Source: Valencia hispanica (lineage: Eukaryota > Chordata > Actinopteri > Cyprinodontiformes > Valenciidae). Taken from it: a DNA stretch of 64,000 nt. The stretch covers positions 2,145,001 through 2,209,000 of the forward strand of contig OY747704.1 in NCBI GenBank assembly GCA_963556495.2. The letters run 5' to 3'. Made by a program: the position numbers and the translations under genes. The notes beneath the pieces are model-generated. The model was not told the DNA's origin. It ran no database searches and saw nothing but the letters and a program-made list of their open reading frames with translations. Below are positions 1 to 11,528 of this stretch, piece by piece (the first letter of the stretch is position 1; every line of letters begins with the position of its first letter).

Positions 1-3000
1 TGAAATCATAAGTAATCTTGTCCTGGACACAGAATGAATGAAGGAAACCTGGATGGAGAAAATATTTATCCAAACAAGCTAGATGTTAAACTATTTCTTA
101 GATCAATACGATGTTAGGATTTGTGTGCGAGTTCTTCCCTGAACAGAGAATGTCTCCTGGTGGGCTTGGTCTACTTGTTGCAGTCTCTACAGCTGACTGC
201 AATCCCTTTATTGTTTGCTGTGGCTTTTCAAGAGCTGTCAGAATAATAATCAACTGTTCCTGGTAAAGTCAAACCAAACCAGACGTCTTGAGTGTTTTTT
301 TAGTTGCTCAAAGTATTTATGCTCTCCTAGCTTCTCTACTTACTTCTCATGTTCTTCGTGTGTCCCAGGTTGAACTCTTGATGTACCCTCACCACTCTGG
401 ATTCAGTCCTCAAATCTCAGCCGCATCCAGATAACCTTAAAGCTCTCCTCACTCTGTGGTCATCCTCCAACAACCTCTGTTCAAACATCGTAGCACATAA
501 AATAATAATAATAAAAAAATAATAATACATTTTATTTGTAAGTGCCTTTTAAGACACCCAAGGACACTGTACAACAAGAAAATAAACAATAAAATCGACA
601 AGATAAACAAGATGGCATCCAATCTGATTCAGCCTACTTAGCACCACAGATCCCTCCTTCCCACCGTTATTCCTTCCAATCCACTATAAGCTCCCTTAAC
701 TTGTCATCACCCTTGCTAACTGCTACTCTCTTCTCTGCAGACACTGTCTGAAACCAGGAGCTCCAGTCCCATTTCCTTCTGACCATTACATTACTCTTTG
801 TAAATCAACGTTGCAAAATTGTAAGTGATTAAGTGACCAAAATGGATTCTTCACTGATCAGTAGAAGATGTTGGTCTCTGCTGGGACTCAAATGACCCCT
901 TGTAAAACCCATACCTTTTCCCACCAGGGCCCCCACTTTTCCTGTCTCCAACCAGGCATTCACAACTCACTGCTCCAAACCTATGCTGATACAATTTGGG
1001 CCATGACTCTAAAGTAACCACCCCTCCCTTCACTGTGAACTTGCCAGGCCAGTGCATCTGTCAGCTTCTTCTATGCAAGTCAAATCAGCCAATATAAATG
1101 TGAGAGCTACTGTAACTTAATGAAATGCAGAATAATTTCAAATGTTTCTTTCTCATTCTACACCAGTAGTATACAACTAAAATCAGTAACAATAACACAC
1201 TAAATAGCATTGCTATTTAGTGTGTTGTAAGATCTGTAGCAAAAATGTTTTGTTTATTTGTGATTTTGTTGTTAAAAACAAAATAGTTCTTATGTTTTGA
1301 TTGAGACATTTGAGACAGTGAAGAAACATCAAAACGATGGGCAGAGTTCAATATTTTATGAAGAACTACAGTGCAGTAGGCATTTCTACTGTTGTCATGT
1401 ACGGTGATGTTTTGATTAGAACAAAGGGGAAACAGGAACTCTTTATCTCAGACAGTGCTCATTTTTAAGGTTATTTTCTTCTTTTCTTTTCTTAAAGACA
1501 TCTGCAATTAAAAAGAGTATGCAGCTGACAGCGAGGAAAGCTGCATAACCTCCTTATGCGATTGGTTCTCAGCAGAGTAAACGGGTAGGCTCATCTGCTG
1601 GCTCCTGAATATTGATAGGTAAGTAGTGTGTCAGAACATACCAACCAGGTGCCTACAAGGTGACAATTTCAACACATTTTTTACTCATCAGAGTAATTAA
1701 CCTGTCTGGAGCAAGCCTGCTGTCTTATATCACCAGCCATGTGCTTACGTGCTGTGTGTGCCATTAATGTTTCTTCCACCCCCATCTCAGCAGACATGCC
1801 AACCATCAATCACAATCTGATGCTCTCACTAGCCTTCTCATGATTATGGTCCCTCTCCCCATCACTGGTTAATCCTAATGAGGTGGACAAGCTGAAGGAT
1901 ATAGAGCTGGAGAAAGACGTCAGATATGCTGTTTGGTACTCACCGATACGTTCAGAAGGAGCAAAGTACAGCATGGGAAATATCTGTGTCCTGCTAAATC
2001 AGCCTTGCTTTAAAAACACAATAAGCAAACAAGTCTGCTACTGTTTAACATCAGTTCATTTTGCTTATGGTTTCAGTCACAATTCCCTTAGCAGTAATAT
2101 AATTAGCTTGATCAAATATATAAGGTCTTGCACAAAAAGGATTTTCGGAAACTGACAAATTCATGATGAAATCCATCGAGGTGAATTGTTTATAACCTAG
2201 GGTATTGTTGCAAACCAGGGCCAAAACCAAATGTATCAAATTAAAAATATCTCCAAAAAATATATGTGTGTGGTTGTTTGTCCTGTGTGTCTCTATGTTG
2301 ATCTGTGATGGACTGGCAGAGCAGTAAAGGTATCAGCTATAACCTCCGGAGATGCTGTGGGAGCTTTCTAGGCGCTGCAGTGTTTGCGGCAGAAGCAAAG
2401 ACTGGAGTAGGTGATGAAGGCGATGAAATCTGCCTCTGGGATAATTCCGCCAACAACTAATGGCGACAAACTCAGCCTCCCTAAAAAGTTGTATGTTGTT
2501 TACATGTATAACTGTTATGCTGAGGCTGACTGGCTTGTCCCTATGATGTCCATCTAAAAATACACTTTCAAACATTCCCTCATGTATATCTGCTTGTTGC
2601 ATGTGGCAAGGTGGAAGATAACGAACAGGCTCAGCCAGCAGAGAACTGTAAAGAGTAAATGGTTGAATTATGAAATATTCATGAAGGCATATCCTTAGAA
2701 AAATCTTTATGTGCAGCCCATCACAGCCATAGCTGTGCTGAGAAAGACATGATTACGTGCCACACTTCTCATTGTGCTTTTCTTAATTTCTACGAGAAAA
2801 TGTTTAAATACAAACAAAAACCCGGATCTAATAAACAATAGAGAGATGCATTAGTCATCACAGGTCTTTAATGTATCAAATATTTCTAATTTATTGTGAA
2901 AAATGGGTTAAAAGGAGTTTTATTTTTCTCCCTGTGCATATATCGGTTCACTCAAGGTACTCCAGTTATAGCTCCCACAGATCTTGAAGGTTCAGTAATG

Positions 3001-3449
3001 TTTTTCCAAGAGGGCCTCTGTGAGGAGAAGAGAGATGAGGAGGAAAGAGGAATTGTCATGAAAGGAAGTCTGCTTTAGGTGACTTATGGTTCAGAAAGGT
3101 TCAAAAGTGATTTCAGGAGGCTGGAGGTCAAGGTGGGCCGAATGTCTATCAAGCCAGCATGATGAGCCTGAGGAGATTCTGGTTCATCACATCCAGCTTG
3201 CTTTGACCCAGCATCTAGAGGTGTAAATCTGCATATGAGTAGAAAAAAATCCTAACCACTCAAAACCCCCAGAGCCATGACATCTGGGAGAGGTGAAAGG
3301 TGGGGCATGAGAATTATTATGGAGGATAGAGTGGGTGTTACAGTGCAGACTGTCTTGTAAGGTCCACTGAACCTTGGAGAGAGCTGTTTGGATATACTGT
3401 TTAGAAGAAAATGTTTGGCTGATAACAAATAAACAGATCTTTTGTAGTG
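1..3449. other. Stretch without a recognisable gene or named repeat
   Basis: This AT-rich sequence has only short open frames of under 100 codons, and none shows a domain I recognise. An A/T-rich (aat)n-like patch lies near 501-532 and a perfect palindrome at 1194-1226 (listed separately). A short frame near 1883-1975 ends just before a GT dinucleotide and could in principle be an exon, but no acceptor or known motif supports it. I see no RNA gene. Confidence 0.5.
1194..1226. repeat. Perfect 16-bp-arm palindrome
   Basis: The left arm aacacactaaatagca (1194-1209) is followed by one base and then its exact reverse complement (1211-1226). With a one-base centre this could extrude as a cruciform, or be the residue of a small inverted-repeat transposon. 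No other element ends were found around it. Confidence 0.9.
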
Positions 3450-3824
3450 ATGTGTCGGTCCCAAACGAAACAGCTCTTAGAGCCGGCTCTTTGAAGTGAC
3501 CAAAATGAGCTGGCTCCTTGTTGGGGGAGCGAAACTGGAACTACTTTTTTCTGTTCAAGCTGCTAATTGGTCAACGATACAATGTATGGTCTGCGTGTCT
3601 GCACGGAGCAGGATGGGAACGGGGGAGGGGGGGGGTAAAGACAGATAGCGCCACAAGCACACAGAGAAGCAGGGAGAAAGGAGAAAAACAGCACTACAGT
3701 CAAAACATGCTGGAAAGGTCAGGAAAAGAGCGACAGCAGGTAATAGCCAAATTTGGATGCATTTCCAATATACTGACTATTCAGATCCCTGGGTGTATGC
3801 AAAGTTAAAATATAATTTTGAGCA
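3450..3824. repeat. Possible hAT-type repeat fragment, left flank of Rex3
   Basis: The stretch 3450-3520 (gtgatgtgtcggtcccaaac and a following CGGCTCTTT-like motif) resembles the start of a common fish hAT-type repeat. This is recollection of the pattern, not a search result. A G-rich run lies at 3620-3636. No coding region is recognisable, and the right end of such an element is not visible before the Rex3 target site at 3825. Confidence 0.3.
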
Positions 3825-3866
3825 GGCTCTGCAATTCATCCATCCATCCATCCATCCATCCATCCA

Positions 3867-4726
3867 TTTTCTTCCGCTTATCCGGGGTCGGGTCGCGGGG
3901 GCAGCAGCCTAAGCAAAGAAACCCAGACTTCCCTCTCCCCAGCCACTTGTTCCAGCTCCTCAGGAGGAACCCCAAGGCGCTCCCAGGCCAGCCGAGAAAC
4001 ATAGTCCCTCCAGCGTGTCCTGGGCCTTCCCCTGGGCCTCCTCCCGGTGAGACGTGCCTGAAACACCTCACCAGGGAGGCGCCCAGGAGGGATCCTGACC
4101 AGATGCCCGAGCCACCTCAACTGACTCCTCTCGATGCAGCGGCTCTACTCTGAGCCCTCTCCGGATGACTGAGCTTCTCACCCTATCTCTAAGGGAGAGC
4201 CCAGACATTCTGCGGAGGAAACTCATTTCAGCCGCTTGTATCCGTGATCTCGTTCTTTCGGTCACCACCCAGAGTTCGTGACCATAGATGAGGGTAGGAA
4301 CGTAGATCGACTGGTAAATCGAGAGCTTCACCACAACAGACCGGTAAAGTGCCTGCATAACTGCAGATGCCCCACCAATCTGTCTATTGATCTCCAGCTC
4401 CATTTTTCCCTCATTCGTGAACAAGACCCCCAGATACTTAAACTCCTCCACTTGGGGAAGGACCCCATCCCCGACCCCAAGAAGGCACCCCACCCTTCTC
4501 AAGACCATGGCCTCGGATTTGGAGGTGCTGATTCTCATCCCAGCCGCTTCACACTCGGCTGCGAACCGCTCCAGCGAAAGCTGTAGATCACGTTCCGATG
4601 AAGCCAACAGGACCACGTCATCTGCAAAAAGCAGAGACCCGATCCTGAGGCCACCAAAACGGATCCCCTCAACGCCTTGGCTGCGCCTAGAGATCCTGTC
4701 CATAAAAGTTAGGAACAGGATCGGTG
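3867..4726 (-). pseudogene. Rex3 polyprotein, C-terminal reverse transcriptase part
   Basis: This is the continuation of the Rex3 frame on the far side of the insertion. It begins inside the palm domain and contains the FADDVVLLAS motif (the YXDD box with its two catalytic Asp), then the thumb and a C-terminal region rich in RLRWLGHL-type residues. The reading frame shifts once near 4100-4120, after which the C-terminal ~80 residues (GRRPRGRPRTRWRDYV) continue in another frame to about 3878. The stop lies close to the (GATG)n tail, matching the very short 3' UTR known for Rex3. Two independent lesions, the 2.7-kb insertion and this frameshift, make the copy inactive. Confidence 0.9.
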
Positions 4727-7441
4727 GGGTCAGTGGGGGAGCTGGCTCCCTGGGAAGACATTTTGTCTCCCAGTCCTTCCCTCCCCATCCCTGGACACCT
4801 CTGTCCACCCGCTCCATCACTTTACCACTCATATAGGATCTTGGGGCATGGGCACATCACTGGGGTGCGAGGAGGGGCTTCCCTCCTCGCTATCCCGTGG
4901 TGTCCTGGGTCCCAATTTTAATATAAAACTTAGACACTCCCACTTATAACATTCTCACGCGACACATATGTAGGGACTTTTCGGCATCCAGAGGGGGAGC
5001 GGTTCAATCAGCTTCACCTCTGGTGCCGGGGCCCACTGTTAAACCACATATAGACACTGAGGGCTCGGGGTGGGGGTTGGGGGTTGGGGGATGTGTGGCT
5101 GCCTTCCCCAAATCCCACCCCTCTGTTTTAAATGCACATTATAACAACACGCATCAACACCATACTCGAGCGGGAGGCTGGAGGCTAGGGGTCTTTTCAC
5201 ACCCCTGTTCGCTACGGGCCATCAGGGCTTGGGGTCCGGAGGGGGAACAGGCGGTCTGGTCGGGGTCCTGGGCTGTCGGGCTGCTTTGCCACTGTGGGGC
5301 CCTTGGCGGTCTGCTTGTCTCCATCCTAGAAGGTAGGGGGTCCATCTCCCGGGTCCGGGGGCTGGTGGCTCTACTGGGGCATCGGTACCTGGACCTGGGA
5401 GCATAAAGTGTGTATGGGGTGTGTGAGTGAGGGTACAGCGTCATTTTTTTCGGTGTCTTGGTGAGTCAGAGAGAATGGATGGGTTTAAGAGGGAGGGAAC
5501 GTATGACTGTGTCTGTATGTCTTTGTCTACCTGTCAGGATGGATCTTGGTCTCCCCCCTCGCCTGGCGCACCTCAGGCCTTACACTTAATGGGGGGCCTA
5601 TTTCCCCTCCGTCACTCCCCGCCGGTGACGGGGGCCCCTGCCTGCCGGTGCATCGGTGGTCAATCCGGTTCGGACCTGGTGCGTGCCTGGCCGGGCCTGG
5701 GGGGGCCGGTGTGTCAGTCGGCCGATGCGCTGGGCCGATATCTTCCTTTGGTTGGTTGGGGCACCTCTTTTAGAGGTGCCAGGTTTGGGATTGTTGGGTG
5801 GTGCCTGCTTGGTGGCTCGGCGGGATGCGGATCCGGCGTCTCTGCTCGTTTGATCACCTGTTCTGTGCGCACCGCGCGTGGCCGGTTCATTGGCGGGTTG
5901 GACCGGCCCTGGCCCTCGTGCATGGTCTCGGCGCCCTGCATTGCGCGGGATCAGGACCCGGGAGCTGGTACAACTTGGTGTCCAGATGCTGGCTGAGCCC
6001 GGCCTGGGGATGCTGTCCGTCCCCTGCGGCTATCGGTGGGGCGCTGGGATGTTGGCGGTGGGGATTGGCCTAGGGTGGAGGTGGTGCGTGGCGGCTGGTC
6101 CCTTGTCAGGTCCCTGCTGGGGGGTGGGGTGCCCCTGGGCCCCGGCTCCCCCGGTCCATTGACCGGCCTGCCCAGGCGTGGCCGGTTGCCGGCGGGGCCC
6201 GTGGGCTCGTCACTGCTGCCCCCCGGGCCCCTGCATAGTGGCCTCTGGATATTCCCCTGGGGTTTTCCTTTGTTCCACTCTTGGGGGATGCGGTCGGCCA
6301 CGCCCGGGTCCGCCTGGGGGTCCTTTGGACGTCTTTGCTCCGATCTCCTTCATGTGTGCATCGATTCCTGGAAGACGGATTGATGCCTGCTCACACCAAC
6401 TATCGAACACTCTTATGGAGAAACCTTATATGCACCAGCATGCTAACACATACACATAGATGTGGGGTCTCTGGTGTTTAAGGATATATTCTTGGGCTGA
6501 GGTTTTTACTAGAGCTTGATTAATCGGTACCATGAGTTTTTCTGTGTTGAGTTGTTCTTGTTGTATTTTTATATCTATTTTTGTGTGATGTGGTTGTGTA
6601 ATTCTTAGTTCACAATGTTTGGTTTGTTTTGTCGATGTTCCTTTTTCGTGTTTTGTTTTGTTTTTCCACCTCTTTCTGCCGTCCTGTGGGTATGGAGGCA
6701 GACTTCAATGTCTTCCTGTGTTTTCTTTGTTCCCCTTCCTCTTGTATTTTCAACTCACCCTCTCTCTTGATTTTTTGTTTCCTACCTCTCTTCTTCATCT
6801 TCCTTCTTTCTTCTCCTTAATTTTCCGTCTCCGTGTCCATAACATCAGGAAATAAAAACCCCAACAATTCATAATAAAGATTTTTCACACATATATCAAG
6901 TGGAGGACTATAGCAAAAGCTGTACTGCTCTGCTTGTGAAAGTAAATCTGTTGGGCTTCTACTTGGTACTCAGACACTAATTCTGAGCTCCACACTGCCA
7001 AACAGGACACGTTAGAAAAATAAATAAATAAATAAATAAATTTTTTGTTGATGTAGGACCTAACTCTAGCAAATTCTGTTAAAACGGGTAGTGACAGGCA
7101 AGTAGAAGTAAATGGAATGGAAGCAGTAGAGTGTTGCAATTTGTTTCTTGGAGAAGTAAGTGAAAATTAAATTAGAACCATTGTAACTAAAACCAATAAT
7201 AAGGCATCTACTGATAATGATGGGATTGATATGGCTATAGTTAAAATGCAAGGCAAGGCAATTTTTTCTGTATAGCACACTTTCAACAACAAGGTAATTC
7301 AAGGTACTTTACATGATTAAGGGGTAAAATGAAAATAGCAGTAAAACACAGACAAAGCATATAAAGTAAAAACAGCAATAAAGCAAGAAGCACACACAAA
7401 ACAGATGATACCTCAAAAAGAGAAAGAGAAAAAAAAAAAAA
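4727..7441 (+). mobile_element. 2.7-kb poly(A)-tailed retro-insertion inside Rex3
   Basis: A foreign segment flanked by an exact 16-bp duplication, aggaacaggatcggtg (4711-4726 and 7442-7457). It ends on its right in an A14 run (7429-7442). A variable-length long duplication plus a 3' A-tail is the signature of target-primed reverse transcription. Removing the segment and one duplicate restores the Rex3 frame, which fixes both boundaries. The contents are mosaic: a GC-rich left half (4727-6470), a T-rich strand-biased part (6530-6900), unassigned DNA, a short (aaat)n tract (7018-7041), and what looks like a minus-strand L2-type tail (about 7250-7427). No reverse transcriptase is encoded inside, so it was mobilised in trans. 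I cannot name the family. Confidence 0.85.
4990..6330. other. GC-rich, G/C-skewed block within the retro-insertion
   Basis: This block is conspicuously richer in G and C than anything else in the window, with long GGGG and CCCC runs. Several open frames of 70-190 codons occur on both strands, but they are rich in G, P, R and W and start and stop without domain motifs, so I read them as composition artefacts. A small hairpin with ggcacctct / agaggtgcc arms lies near 5770. It may be the 5' part of an unrecognised fish retroelement or a copied CpG-rich transcript. Confidence 0.5.
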
Positions 7442-9750
7442 AGGAACAGGATCGGTGACAAAGGGCAACCCTGGCGGAGTCCAACTCTCACTGGAAACAA
7501 GCCCGACTTACTGCCGGCAATGCGAACCAAACTCTGGCACCGGTCATACAGGGACCTAACAGCCCGTATCAAGGGGCCCGGTACCCCATACTCCCGGAGC
7601 ACCCCCCACAGGGCCCCCCGAGGGACACGGTCGAACGCCTTCTCCAAGTCCACAAAACACATGTAGAACGGTTGGGCGAACTCCCACGCACCCTCCAGGA
7701 CCCTGCTGAGGGTGTAGAGCTGGTCCAGTGTTCCATGGCCAGGACGAAAACCGCATTGTTCCTCCTGGATCCGAGGTTCGACTATCCGTTGGACCCTCCT
7801 CTCCACAACCCCTGAATAGACCTTACCAGGGAGGCTCAGAAGTGTGATCCCCCTGTAGTTGGAACACACCCTGTGGTCCCCCTTTTTAAACAGGGGGACC
7901 ACCACCCCGGTCTGCCAATCCAAGGGAACTGCCCCCGATGTCCACGCAATATTGCAGAGCCGCATTAACCAACAGAGCCCCACAACATCCAGAGCCTTAA
8001 GGAACTCCGGTCGAATCTCATCCACCCCCGGAGCCCTGCCACCGAGGAGCTTTTTAACGACCTTGGTGACCTCAGCACCAGAGATTGGAGAGACCGACCC
8101 CAAGTCCCCAAACCCTGCTTCCAGATTGGAAGGCGTGCTGGTGGGATTGAGGAGGTCTTCGAAGTATTCCATCCACCGACCCAAAACGTCCCGCGTCAAG
8201 GTCAGCAGCACACCATCCCCACTGTAAACAGTGTTGGTGGCAGACCGCTTTCCCCCCCTGAGACGCCGGATGGTGGACCAGAATCGCTTCGAAGCCGTAC
8301 GGAAGTCGTTTTCCATGGCCTCTCCAAACTTCTCCCACGCCCAAGTTTTTGCCTCAGCAACCATGCGAGCCGCATCCCGCTTGGCCTGTCGGTACCTATC
8401 AGCTGCTTCAGGGGTCCCACAAGCCAAAAAGACCCGGTAGGACTCCTTCTTCAGCCTGACAGCATCCCTTACCGCCGGTGTCCACCAGCGGGTTTGGGGG
8501 TTGCCGCCGCGACAGGCACCGACCCCCTTGCGGCCACAGCTTCGGTCAGCCGCCTCGGCAATGGAGGCGCGGAACATGGTCCACTCAGACTCAATGTCCC
8601 CCGCCTCCCCCGGGACGTGTTCAAAGTTCTGCCGGAGGTGTGAGTTAAAGCTCCTTCTGACAGGAGACTCTGCCAGACGTTCCCACCAGACCCTCACAAC
8701 ACGTTTGGGCCTTCCAGGTCTGTCCAGCATCCTCCCCCACCATCTGAGCCGGATCACTACCAGGTAGTGGTCAGTGGACAGCTCAGCCCCTCTCTTCACC
8801 CGAGTGTCCAAAACATGCGGCCACAGATCAGATGAGACGACAACCAAGTCGATCATTGAGCTGCGGCCTAAGGTGTCCTGGTGCCAAGTGCACATATGGA
8901 CACCTTTATGGTTGAACATGGTGTTTGTTATGGACAATCCTTGACGAGCACAGAAGTCCAATAACAAGACACCACTCGGGTTCAGATCGGGGGGGCCATT
9001 CCGCCCAACCACACCCCTCCAGGTCTCACTGTCATTGCCCACGTGAGCGTTGAAGTCCCCCAGCAGAACAAGGGAGTCCCCAGGAGGAGCACTCTCCAGC
9101 ACCCCCTCCAAAGACACCAAGAAGGGTGGGTAATCTAATCTGCTGTTTGGCGCGTAAGCACAAACAACAGTCAGGACCCGTCCCCCCACACGAAGGCGGA
9201 GGGAGGCTACCCTCTCGTTCACCGGGGTAAACCCCAACGTACAGGCGCAGAGATGGGGGGCAACAAGTATGCCCACCCCAGCTCGGCACCTCTCAGCAGG
9301 GGCAACTCCAGAGTGGAAGAGAGTCCAACCCCTCTCAAGGAGACGGGTTCCAGAGCCAGAGCCGTGCGCCGAGGTGAGTCCGACGATGTCCCGTCGGAAC
9401 CTCTCAACCTCGCACACCAGCTCCGGCTCCTTCCCCACCAGAGAGGTGACGTTCCACGTCCCGAAAGCCAGCTTCTGCAGCCGAGGATCGGACCGCTGAG
9501 GTCCCTGCCTTTGGCCGCCGCCCATCCTGCACAGCACCCGACCCCTATGGCCCCTCCCACAGGTGGTGAGCTCATAGGAAGGGGGGCCCATGTTACCTCT
9601 TTGGGCTAAGCCTGACTGGGCCCCATGGGTAAAGGCCTGGCCACCAGGCGCTTGCCAACTTGCCCCACCTCCAGGCCTGACTCCAGAGGGGGGCCGTGGT
9701 GACCCGCGTCCTGGCGAGGGAACACTGAGTCCATCTGTCTTGTTCATCAT
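7442..9750 (-). pseudogene. Rex3 polyprotein, endonuclease and N-terminal reverse transcriptase part
   Basis: One long open frame starts at the ATG at 9750 and runs to the insertion at 7442. The first ~90 residues are low in complexity. Residues ~95-340 form the exonuclease-endonuclease-phosphatase fold, with [19 protein letters not shown] and STDHYLVV motifs. Residues ~560-765 are the reverse transcriptase fingers and palm, with [13 protein letters not shown] (first catalytic Asp) and [10 protein letters not shown]. The protein would nick DNA and prime reverse transcription of its own RNA. The frame stops being Rex3 exactly at the target duplication of the insertion, beyond which it reads into A/T-rich foreign sequence. 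Few other lesions are visible, so the copy was probably young when it was interrupted. Confidence 0.9.
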
Positions 9751-9915
9751 AGGGGTCTTTTGGGCTGCACTTTGTCTGATCCCTCACCTAGAACCAAATT
9801 GCCATGGGTGACCCTACCAGGAGCAAAAGCCCCGACAACATAGCTCCCAGGATCATTGGGACACTCAAACCCCTCCATCACGATAAGGTGGCAGCCCAGG
9901 GAGGGCTCTGCAATT

Positions 9916-10818
9916 GAATTCCGTTTATTTATATAGCGCCGATTCACAAAAGGACGTCATCTCAAGGCACTTTACAAGAAAGTCATTTCAATACACACAC
10001 TCCAATTAGTTTCAAGTTTGAGTTAGTTTCCTATGTAAGGAATCCCAGCAGATTGTATTGAGTCATTGACTTGCAATTGCGTCCCGTTGATGCAGACTTT
10101 CCAACCACAGCAATCCCTCAGCAATCCTTCATACTGAGCAAGCACGTAGCAAAAGAGGAGAGGAAAAACTCCCCTTTAATAGGAAGAAACCTCCAACAGA
10201 ACCAGGTTCAGTGCAAGCAGCCATCTGCCACGACCGTTTGGGGGTTTAAGAAGACAGAGCAGAGACACAGAAAGAACAGAGGATCTGATATAAGAGTACT
10301 TTCTATGTTACAGAAAGTGAAAACTTGATAGCAGGAGACGGGGATGTTCAGCCGCCGAGACCATCATCCCAGTCGACGTCCCCTGTCCAACAGGGCATTG
10401 CAGCCAAGCAGGATACCAGTCCTGGTGGAGCTTCTATGGAGAGAAAAACACTAAGAGAAAACAGAGTTAACAGTCAAAATAACAGCAAATAATACAACTG
10501 GGGAGTAGTAGGAGAGAAAAGTAGCAGAATGAAGAAAGTGGTAAGTCTGTCCTCCAGCAGTCTAAGCCTATAGCAGCATAACTACAGAGATAGTTCAGGA
10601 TGACCTAAGCCACTCCAAGCCTGGCCTTAAAAGTAAACAGAGTGTCTGCCTCGTGGACTAAAGCTGGGAGCTGGTTCCACAGAAGAGGAGCCTGATAACT
10701 AAAAGATCTGCCTCCTATTCTACTTTTAGAAATCCTAGGAATCAGCAGTAAACCTGCAGTCTGAGAGCGAAGTGCTCTGTTGGGAACATATAGAACAATT
10801 AGATCTCTGATGTGTTGG
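9916..10818 (-). mobile_element. L2/Maui-type LINE, 3' fragment
   Basis: A 5'-truncated minus-strand copy. The left end carries the L2 tail gtttatttatatagcgcc, shared with copies at 37959, 45488, 46741 and 53384. The right part encodes the last ~70 residues of the reverse transcriptase protein, including IRDLIVLYVPNRALRSQTAG and FSYQAPLLWNQLPAL. L2 similarity stops near 10818, where a 115-bp stretch of unknown origin begins. Rex3 inserted at its tail, so this copy predates Rex3. Confidence 0.85.
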
Positions 10819-10933
10819 GACACACAGCCACTGGGTGGCGCTAACCCACATTCTAGCTCCAACAGGAGAAGAAGAGCACCAGAGCTTTTATAAGAGCTCG
10901 GGTCACTGGAGCACGCTCTCTTCCGCTTGGGCT
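10819..10933. other. Short linker between the L2 fragment and the virus-like block
   Basis: About 115 bases with no match to L2 and none to the ATPase-like frame that starts at 10934. It might be leftover L2 variant sequence or the host/virus boundary. Nothing else is visible. Confidence 0.3.
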
Positions 10934-11226
10934 TTTCGGCCAGATACAAAGTTTCACCAAGGGAAACGCGCGTACCATAAGTTTGAACAGCATTTATATG
11001 GTTTTATTTAAAAACATCAGAGACAAATTACAAGTGGGGGTTTTAGTACGCCAGATTTTTCCTACTCAAACAAGATTCTTCATGGAAAGCCATGAAGATG
11101 CTACACAGAAACCACACAGATATTTATTAGTGGACCTGACACCCTCTTGTCCAGAACAATATAGACTGAGATCGGGAGATAGTTGCCGGAGAGTGGCCTG
11201 CTGTTTATGTTCCTAAAGCAAAGTGA
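10934..11226 (+). pseudogene. Packaging-ATPase-like C-terminal fragment (FtsK/HerA type, virus-like)
   Basis: The plus-strand frame reads RTISLNSIYMVLFKN, VRQIFPTQTRFFMES and HRYLLVDLTP. This resembles the C-terminal third of the genome-packaging ATPase of Maverick/Polinton and adintovirus-like elements, in which a TISLN..Y.VLFKN segment precedes a (R)LR ending. The nucleotide-binding Walker motifs would lie upstream and are missing; only L2 and unassigned sequence is found there. Near 11180 the frame shifts by one base. In the shifted frame the usual VYVP-type ending is followed by a stop at 11224-11226. It would have driven DNA into capsids. The family call rests on pattern memory and gene neighbourhood, not on a search. 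Confidence 0.55.
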
Positions 11227-11289
11227 CACGTCACCATGTCAGCACATTTATAAAGAAACGTTCCATTACTCAAAGGTCTGTATAGTTCA

Positions 11290-11528
11290 TCGCCTCAAAA
11301 GCAAAGAGAGACTTTAACTCAATGCTCGCCGACTTTCTACAGACTTCGTGCAAGGTTTCTCTAAACATATTAAAAGGAAACATCAAACTTTCACCGTCTC
11401 AATACAGCAAACTCAAAAGACATAAGAAAACCCTCAGATTGCTTGCTAATAAAAAAGTTGGACTGAAGCATAAAGGAAAAAAAATTTTTTTTATTATCTC
11501 TGGTTTCATTAGAAAATATAAATGAAAA
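11290..11528 (+). pseudogene. Small virus-like ORF with LKGN motif
   Basis: This frame is open from about 11290, with an internal ATG at 11322. It encodes roughly 75 residues, with LNILKGNIKLSPSQYSKLKR followed by a lysine/arginine-rich segment and a short hydrophobic end. Small proteins with an LKGNV.LS....L.R pattern sit beside ATPase, capsid and C5-protease genes in Maverick/adintovirus-like elements. Their function is not established to my knowledge, though the basic charge would suit a DNA-binding or core role. It lies 64 bp after the ATPase-like stop and overlaps the next ORF by four bases, a compact layout typical of viral late genes. The frame is still open, so decay here is mild. Confidence 0.5.

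Larger units (their letters stand above)
3837..9903 (-). mobile_element. Full-length Rex3 (RTE-clade) LINE, split by a 2.7-kb insertion
   Basis: A complete minus-strand non-LTR retrotransposon. Its 3' end is the (GATG)n tail typical of Rex3, read on the plus strand as catc repeats at 3837-3866. Its 5' end is at 9903. Both sides carry the 12-bp target duplication ggctctgcaatt (3825-3836 and 9904-9915). After subtracting the internal insertion and its duplicated site, the element is about 3,336 bp, the size expected of full-length Rex3, so it is not 5'-truncated like most fish LINE copies. It inserted at the 3' tail of an older L2 fragment that continues at 9916. The coding region has an apurinic-like endonuclease followed by reverse transcriptase and is nearly open. 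Confidence 0.92.

Noticed and set aside
1883..2155. Frame starting MDKLKDIELEKDVRYAVW as a host exon
   Set aside because: The first ~30 residues look protein-like and a GT follows, but no acceptor, homologous family or neighbouring exon could be named.
3838..3866. (CATC)n as an independent microsatellite
   Set aside because: It directly ends the Rex3 element and sits against the target duplication, so it is the (GATG)n tail of Rex3.
5023..6459. Overlapping open frames of 70-190 codons in the GC-rich block
   Set aside because: They exist on both strands at once, are G/P/R/W-rich and have no domains; GC-rich sequence lacks stop codons by composition.
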